Assembly (NCBI GenBank): GCA_002421805.1
Contig: DISM01000003.1
Coordinates: 62,001-126,000 of the forward strand
Length of the DNA: 64,000 nt
Direction: 5' to 3'
DNA from: Candidatus Omnitrophica bacterium UBA6210
GTDB taxonomy: Bacteria; Omnitrophota; Gorgyraeia; Velamenicoccales; Velamenicoccaceae
Notes under the pieces: model-generated
The model's input: the letters and a program-made list of their open reading frames with translations, nothing else
Told to the model about the DNA's origin: nothing
The model's database searches: none
Translations under genes and position numbers: made by a program
Part shown: piece after piece, positions 59,601 to 64,000 of the stretch
Position numbering within the stretch: the stretch's first letter is position 1
Layout: every line of letters starts with the position of its first letter

Positions 59601-62600
59601 ATAGATTTCCTCGGGATAGCTGTATTTGACGCCGGTAAACGTGGCCACGCCGTTGGTCGTCGTCAACGTCAGGCCCGAGGTTGAGGTCAAGGATCCGTTG
59701 ACAGGGGCCGTATAGCTGCCTGTCGTCGTCGAGGCCCGCAGCGTGATTTGGCCCGTCACACCAGCACAGGCATTGCCGTACTGGTCGGAGATCGCCACCT
59801 GCGGCTGGGCCGCAAAGGCCGTGTTGGTCACGGCATTGATCGACGGCTGCTGGGCGAACCTGAGCTTGTTGACCACGGCCGCATTGACGACCAGGGAGTT
59901 GGACGCGACGTTGGTACCTGTAAGCGCCGCCATGGAGGCCGTGATGGTCGTGGTCTGCGCGCGGTAAAGTGTAGCCGACAGCGCGGTCGTCGACTGGCCG
60001 TTGGTAAAGGAAACTAAAGTCGTGTAGGTGTCGACGCCACTCTCCGGCCCGTTGGCCGTGCCGCTCAAGGTATAGGTGATGGTGCGGCCCGAGGCGGTGT
60101 AAGCGGTCGCGCCGTTGGCCCCGTCGCAGATATTGTCATAGATGTCGACGACATCGAGCGTCGTGTCGAAATTGAACTCTGTGCCGGCCACGATCGGGGT
60201 GGGCAGCGCCGCATGGAACTTCATGTGGTCGGTGGTGTTGTGACGCACGATAAGAGTCAAGGCATTGGTGTCGGACGTCGTCACACTTCCCGACGTCGCC
60301 TTGATCACGGCGGTCTGGGCGCCGTAGGCCTTAAAAGTCGTGGTCGCCACGCTGTTGGTGAATGCCAGGGACGTGGCCGCGCCGAAGGCAACGTCCGTGC
60401 CGGAGGCGTTGGAACAAGTAGCCACAGCCGCCGAAGGCGACGGCGAAGCTGTCGCGCCCGAGAAAATAATATCCAGGGAGCCGGTGTATTGCGTTGGGTT
60501 GTCATAGGCGTCATAGGCAGTGACAGTGATGGTGCGTGAACTACCGGCGGTCATGGCTGAGGTATCGGAGGCCGCGACGACGAAATGGTGCATCGAGGCC
60601 GGCACGACCGAGAAGGTCACCGAACTCGTTCTGTAGCCGGCGTCCAAGAAAGTGCTCGTGGTCGTGACCGTCGCTTGGACACCGGAAACTACGACGGTAT
60701 GCTTATAGTAGAACAGCGCCGCAGACGTCCCTTCCGTCACGGTCATGGTCGTGATCTCGTTGCCGGCCGTACAGGCCGCGTCACTGTAAAATGTCCCTGT
60801 GGAGGCCGGTGTCGTCGTCAGATTAAACAAAATGCTCTGGCCCGTGCCCAAAGGACTCAGGTTATCGTTCTGGTCCTTGATGCTGATGGTGAAGGCGCTT
60901 GAGGCGGCGCCTGCGTTGACCGAGGTCGGCCCCGTCAGGACGACCTTATAGGGCACGGCCGGCTGCGCAGCCACCGTGAAGTCGGCGGTCAGAAGCGCGC
61001 CACCCAAAACCTGATAGCTGGCGCGCACCACATAGTTGCCGGTCTTATTGCCCAAGGTCAAAGTAACCGAAGCCTGGCCGGAGCTGTTCGTCACTGCCGT
61101 CGCCGAAGATAACGACTGGCCTGTGGCGCCCGTCGGCACGGACTGGATCGTAAAATTGATCGTTTCGTTGGAGATCCCCGCGCCGGATTCATTGACAAGC
61201 TTGACGACAAACGGGTCTGCCGCCTGATTGACGTTCTTGGTCTGGCTGTCACCTGAAACCTTCTGGAGGGTCGTCGGCGCGCTGGCGGTCGCGGTAAATG
61301 TGACGGGCGAGCCTGAAAGCGACGCATTCGTCGCCTGCACCTGGTAGGTACCGGCTGCTGCACCCAAGGTCAGGATGGTTGATGCCTCACCCGAGCTGTT
61401 AGTCGTCGCCGAGGTCGTGCTCAAAGAACATCCGCCGCCGCCCGTCGGATAGCTTGAGATGGAAAATGCAATATTGGCACCGGACGCCGTATTGGTATAG
61501 GCGTCGCGCGCGGTCACGACAAAAGCCGCCAGAGCCTTATTAATAACACCTGACTGACTATTACCGCTTGTCAATTCCATGGAAGACGCTGAAGCCGCCG
61601 CCACGGTCGCATGATACGGAAAATAACTCAAACCCGTCTCAGAAACGTAGAGATCGGCTGTTTCCAACTTATAAGGCGTCACCGTCACCGGTGAAACGCC
61701 GCTGGTAAACAAAATTTGCTGTGGCACACCGAATTCATAGCTGGCGTTGACCTTGGGCGTATTGCCGGCAACCGACGAGAGACCATAAAAAGCCAAATAG
61801 TGAATACTCGAGTAATCCTTGTCGATATTCCTGTTCACATCTATTGCCCTGATCCTTAGGCTTTTGGCTGTCCCGGCCGTAGCCGTCCCGGAAGTCGCAT
61901 CATCGGACTGGTTGACGATTTCCAGATACGTCGCTGTCACCGCAATCGTCCCCGTCACGAGGGACACGGCTGCGTCATTCGAAGCCTTCATTTTGGAAGA
62001 AGTCCCAAGATCCACGCCGATCTTGTCATTGTCGATTATAAATGTATAAGTTTGCCCGTCTGTTGCCGTTAATTTCGAATTCTTCATGTAAATGGCGACG
62101 GTGTATTCGACCGAGGAGCCGTCAGGCACGATGTCGATGGCCGCGGCCGAGTCCGCATTCGGCGCCGTACCGAAGGTGATGGTCGTATTGGTGATGGCGC
62201 TGCCTGTGGCCGTAGCGACGGGGTCTGTGACCCCCGCCTTATACAAGCCCGCCCAAGCGATGTCGGAAGCGGCCGCGCCCGCGGTGCCTGCGACCGCAAT
62301 CTGGATCTGGTCGACCAAGGTCGCTGTCAAGTCCGAGCCCTTATCCGTCACCTTGAACTTGAGGACGTTGAATTTTTCGGCCAGGGTATCGTTGATGGGG
62401 TCAAGGTTAAAGCTTGCGACCGGCGCAGACGAAGCCTCAACCGCAGAAGTCTGTGCCGCAGAAAAAGTAATGCCGTTGGAAAAAGCAAATAATGACGAAA
62501 CGGAAGCAAAGAGATAAATCGTCCCTGTCAGGTCGTACTTGACGCCCGAGAAGGTCGCCGCGCCGTTGACGGCGGCGATCGCGTTACCCGTCTGATCCGA

Positions 62601-64000
62601 AGAAAGCGTCCCGCTTGCCGGAAGGAAACTCGTATTACTCGTCGAGGCATACAGCGTAATGGTATAGGTATCGGCCGTCTGGTTGCCGTATGTATCCCGG
62701 ATGGACACGATAGGCTGCTGCGTCAATGAGGCATTGATAATGGCGGTACTGGACGGTTGTTGTGAAAAAACCAGCTTGGATGCGCTTGCCGGGTTGACTG
62801 TTGTAGTGAGTTTGAAATCATCCGTGATGACCGAGCCTTCGGTCGCGGCGATCATGGCCTCAGAGCCGGACAAGGCCTTGCAGTAAAGGGTCAGGGTGCT
62901 TGAGGCCTCGCCGCGCGTGAAGGCCAGCGCCGTCGCGGTGCCGAAGGCGATATTACTGCTTGAGGCGTCGCGCGCAGTCGGCGCATTGCCGTCCGGCGAG
63001 ACATCGGACCCTGCGAAGGTGACGCTCTTGGACCCCGTGTATGTCGGTGTGCGATAACCGGAACTGTCGTAGGCCTTGAGGACGATATCTTTGGTGCCGC
63101 CGGCAGTCATCGTGGTCGACGCTGCCCCGGCGCTCGTCGTAATATGGAACTTCGTCGCAGTCACCGTGTTGGCCGTGTAGGTCGTCGTCTGCATGCCGGT
63201 CGTCACCGCCGTCACACTGTTAGGCGTAGCCGCCATGTCGGTGATGGCTGCCGACGTCAAGGTCAAATAACTGTCAGACTTATCAGTCTGACGGCAGAGC
63301 CCGGCCGTATCGATCAAGGTATTGAAATCTGCCGTCGAGAAGGTGATGACGATCGAGGTGCCGTTGGATGAGGCGCTCGTCGAGTTGGTCAAAGCGTAGG
63401 TGACGGTCGGCGATGCGGCCGTGTTCTGCAGGGTCAGGGCCGTGACCGCCAGGCTCGAGGCCTTGACCACCTCGCTGAAATTCAAGGTCAATTGGTACGT
63501 GTTTAAATTCAGGGTCCAGCTGTTTAAGGTCGGCGCCGTCGTGTCCGCCGTGTAGCTTGAGACCTGCCGGGCGGAGCCGTCGGCTATTGGTGTGACGGCA
63601 TTCGCGTAAGGATCGGCGATGGCCGATGACGTCAGGCGCAGATAGCTGTTGGCCGCCGCCTTGCCCAGCCCGGAGATGAACTTGATGGCATTCAGGTCCG
63701 TTGTCGACAATGTAATGACGATGGTGGCGCCGTCGGACGAAGCCGTTGTCGAATCGGTCAACGAATAGGTGGCTGTGGCGGTCGCCGCATCCTGGAGCGT
63801 CAACTGTGTAACGTTCAAGCTCGAGGCTGAGACCGTCGTGTCGAAGTGAAGCGTCATGGTCCCTGCGTTCATGTCCAGGTCCCAGGAAGACAAAGACGGA
63901 CGCAAAATAGTGTCTGCGGCCACGGCCGTATCCTGGTCGATGCGGCCGGTGGAAGAACCGCTGGCAGAGGCAGTCTTGATCTGGTATGTCCCGGTCGAAC
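56661..64000 (-). CDS. Giant Ig-like repeat surface protein, C-terminal part
   Basis: At least ~2445 codons are open and the frame continues beyond the right edge, so the N-terminus and signal peptide are not seen. The visible part is a chain of Thr/Ser/Ala-rich beta-sandwich modules. Two tandem 122-residue modules occupy 63171-63899 (SSW-L, ASSL-VT-LTLQ, IVIT-ST-D). Others are invasin/Big_1-like (TNSSGEAS, SGQASVTLTLG) and types with VAISDQYGN or VAVSDAYGN. The C-terminus (56661-57640) has long coiled coils around a small beta domain, with no LPXTG, barrel or PEP-CTERM signal. Likely an adhesin or cell-surface fibre. Confidence 0.85.
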   Translation of the reverse strand, partial: STGTYQIKTASASGSSTGRIDQDTAVAADTILRPSLSSWDLDMNAGTMTLHFDTTVSASSLNVTQLTLQDAATATATYSLTDSTTASSDGATIVITLSTTDLNAIKFISGLGKAAANSYLRLTSSAIADPYANAVTPIADGSARQVSSYTADTTAPTLNSWTLNLNTYQLTLNFSEVVKASSLAVTALTLQNTAASPTVTYALTNSTSASSNGTSIVITFSTADFNTLIDTAGLCRQTDKSDSYLTLTSAAITDMAATPNSVTAVTTGMQTTTYTANTVTATKFHITTSAGAASTTMTAGGTKDIVLKAYDSSGYRTPTYTGSKSVTFAGSDVSPDGNAPTARDASSSNIAFGTATALAFTRGEASSTLTLYCKALSGSEAMIAATEGSVITDDFKLTTTVNPASASKLVFSQQPSSTAIINASLTQQPIVSIRDTYGNQTADTYTITLYASTSNTSFLPASGTLSSDQTGNAIAAVNGAATFSGVKYDLTGTIYLFASVSSLFAFSNGITFSAAQTSAVEASSAPVASFNLDPINDTLAEKFNVLKFKVTDKGSDLTATLVDQIQIAVAGTAGAAASDIAWAGLYKAGVTDPVATATGSAITNTTITFGTAPNADSAAAIDIVPDGSSVEYTVAIYMKNSKLTATDGQTYTFIIDNDKIGVDLGTSSKMKASNDAAVSLVTGTIAVTATYLEIVNQSDDATSGTATAGTAKSLRIRAIDVNRNIDKDYSSIHYLAFYGLSSVAGNTPKVNASYEFGVPQQILFTSGVSPVTVTPYKLETADLYVSETGLSYFPYHATVAAASASSMELTSGNSQSGVINKALAAFVVTARDAYTNTASGANIAFSISSYPTGGGGCSLSTTSATTNSSGEASTILTLGAAAGTYQVQATNASLSGSPVTFTATASAPTTLQKVSGDSQTKNVNQAADPFVVKLVNESGAGISNETINFTIQSVPTGATGQSLSSATAVTNSSGQASVTLTLGNKTGNYVVRASYQVLGGALLTADFTVAAQPAVPYKVVLTGPTSVNAGAASSAFTISIKDQNDNLSPLGTGQSILFNLTTTPASTGTFYSDAACTAGNEITTMTVTEGTSAALFYYKHTVVVSGVQATVTTTSTFLDAGYRTSSVTFSVVPASMHHFVVAASDTSAMTAGSSRTITVTAYDAYDNPTQYTGSLDIIFSGATASPSPSAAVATCSNASGTDVAFGAATSLAFTNSVATTTFKAYGAQTAVIKATSGSVTTSDTNALTLIVRHNTTDHMKFHAALPTPIVAGTEFNFDTTLDVVDIYDNICDGANGATAYTASGRTITYTLSGTANGPESGVDTYTTLVSFTNGQSTTALSATLYRAQTTTITASMAALTGTNVASNSLVVNAAVVNKLRFAQQPSINAVTNTAFAAQPQVAISDQYGNACAGVTGQITLRASTTTGSYTAPVNGSLTSTSGLTLTTTNGVATFTGVKYSYPEEIYLEAQASISGYTVDTIYSFKITVATLEEIAVTQVTSGISDTVSSIANSSATKVAVLGFKATDAGTDGYAGGIKKVVINRVVASDTSGDWRDYISAAYLSDGTVNILGTVAANTITFGSGESTIFSVPNGSNKTYTLSVVIKSTLPEGADGKIFAFSTDVNDDVTMDTPATSLFASAAALTHNATLAVVATKLRVRGSTGETSINVNAGENAVIAITATDTNNNIDKDYHPDQVKNIVFSGAETSVLGNVPTCTDLGGGPTEFGTLTPIRFVGGVNTSAITMVLYKAETAYITATDDSDPALTTAGQDRLAVIVAGGSAATLAWSTQPKTKAVANAPWKDFVVAVSDAYGNTASSNVDVSITPTGAFTGTGATATVTAADGLATFSNYYVTCPGYPGYVTLVASASGVTNSAACNTVTVDERYTIVVNLKDSVNATDLSEFTYSVTDADTGVTLIPETPTNSPFTLSGDGSLGYGKYNFTFGKDLYVETTAEKEIDALADGLDGTYDNVVNMTVYMTSIAESTADYRVMPSFVYDEDNEDLAIRLWLERRGKIIYNTAPNKLGYGANAATVQVYDETAQKWLNTVSLDAPDPEDFTNGTYVKTITDVLSASNEFGQALVAGKTYFARCTIHYGGADGSSNSYEAGTTFTVTITQKLAQEIINKMGLADGETLGGKLTALDTSVQTVGTQVQTAESNIKTQVATSEAAVKTKVAEVKSETASILTAAQTTIPAKISTASTEIQSKVETAMKSAILNHETTVKQNDSITIQYRTYPGVSPTITVYDPQNVMKIAATMTEYASGLYGYTVTFPASWKLGDYAIVCSESTYGTIDAITITLGTADIEKVSSDLATVMGSVSPIQEIKDKVAAFSAAFSVIEQNISKASEALAAVKGDTGLLGAAQQLEAVHRSLKDMSSKIHDMSNSTDMKNIEKLYEVSEQGSQNITYIRNKTQELKALMLLNQKMIENTAKEEPVVQTWLEYS
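63171..63899 (-). repeat. Two tandem 122-residue Ig-like modules in the giant gene
   Basis: Modules at 63534-63899 and 63171-63533 share the same length class and landmarks in register: PxLxSWxLxxN, ASSLxVTxLTLQ, TYxLTxST, IVITxSTxD, SYLxLTSxAIxD and TYTA. They resemble bacterial Ig-like domains of S-layer and adhesin proteins. Further modules downstream belong to other types. Confidence 0.75.

Overview
The window is a bacterial chromosome segment, almost entirely transcribed from the minus strand; the only confident plus-strand gene is a response regulator at 54836-55411. LptD, a porin-like barrel, a LolA-like protein and an SPOR-domain protein indicate a Gram-negative, diderm envelope. Gene order, the short HrcA, the very large Ig-like surface gene and dispersed intergenic repeats suggest an uncultivated lineage such as Omnitrophota. 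That placement is an inference from general resemblance, not a demonstrated assignment.

Layout, in the direction of transcription (high to low coordinates). (1) 64000-55728: the C-terminal part of a giant Ig-like repeat protein that runs off the right edge, then a membrane-anchored periplasmic partner. (2) 55411-54836: an orphan REC-Fis response regulator on the plus strand. (3) 54592-51471: an A/T-rich accessory segment with a DUF2292 gene, a promoter and attenuator-like leader, a phage RepO-like gene, two small unknown genes, an excisionase-like HTH gene and a large serine recombinase whose 3' end overlaps the start of miaB. (4) 51501-48601: miaB (no TRAM domain), a TPR-SPOR gene and miaA. 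(5) 48586-42116: an ArsR-type operator and promoter, then arsR, an MMPL/RND transporter, a LolA-like protein, an outer-membrane barrel, DUF2892 and hflX. (6) 42070-38840: hspR-clpB-hpf. (7) 38781-31273: a MITE-like element abutting the hrcA promoter and CIRCE site, then hrcA-grpE-dnaK-dnaJ-fmdB-vanZ-DUF1015-accD. (8) 31276-26900: an MsmK/UgpC-type ATPase, two diguanylate cyclases and a CPBP protease. (9) 26834-19746: a ROK kinase, lptD, UDP-glucose dehydrogenase, UDP-xylose synthase, a PHP phosphoesterase and a polysaccharide deacetylase, i.e. envelope glycan supply. (10) 19715-1: a strong promoter, then tRNA-Thr, rpmG, tRNA-Trp, secE, nusG, rplK-A-J-L, rpoB-C, rpsL-G, fusA, tuf and the S10 operon to rpsC, with rplP probably just beyond the left edge.

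The ribosomal, RNA polymerase and elongation-factor block is canonical. Its curiosities are a four-cysteine insert in EF-Tu, a basic tail on L22, a 32-nt rpoC/rpsL overlap and a hairpin between tuf and rpsJ. Heat-shock control appears split between HrcA/CIRCE and an HspR-like repressor. HrcA lacks its central domain, and a small inverted-repeat element sits directly beside its promoter. Several sigma70-like promoters can be read, with TTGACA at -35, 16-18 bp spacers and -10 boxes such as TAAACT, TAAATT, TAATAT, TAACAT and TATTAT.

The best candidates for undescribed biology are the giant Ig-like protein with its membrane partner, the recombinase/RepO element joined to miaB with an attenuator-type leader, and the ArsR-controlled RND-LolA-barrel envelope operon.
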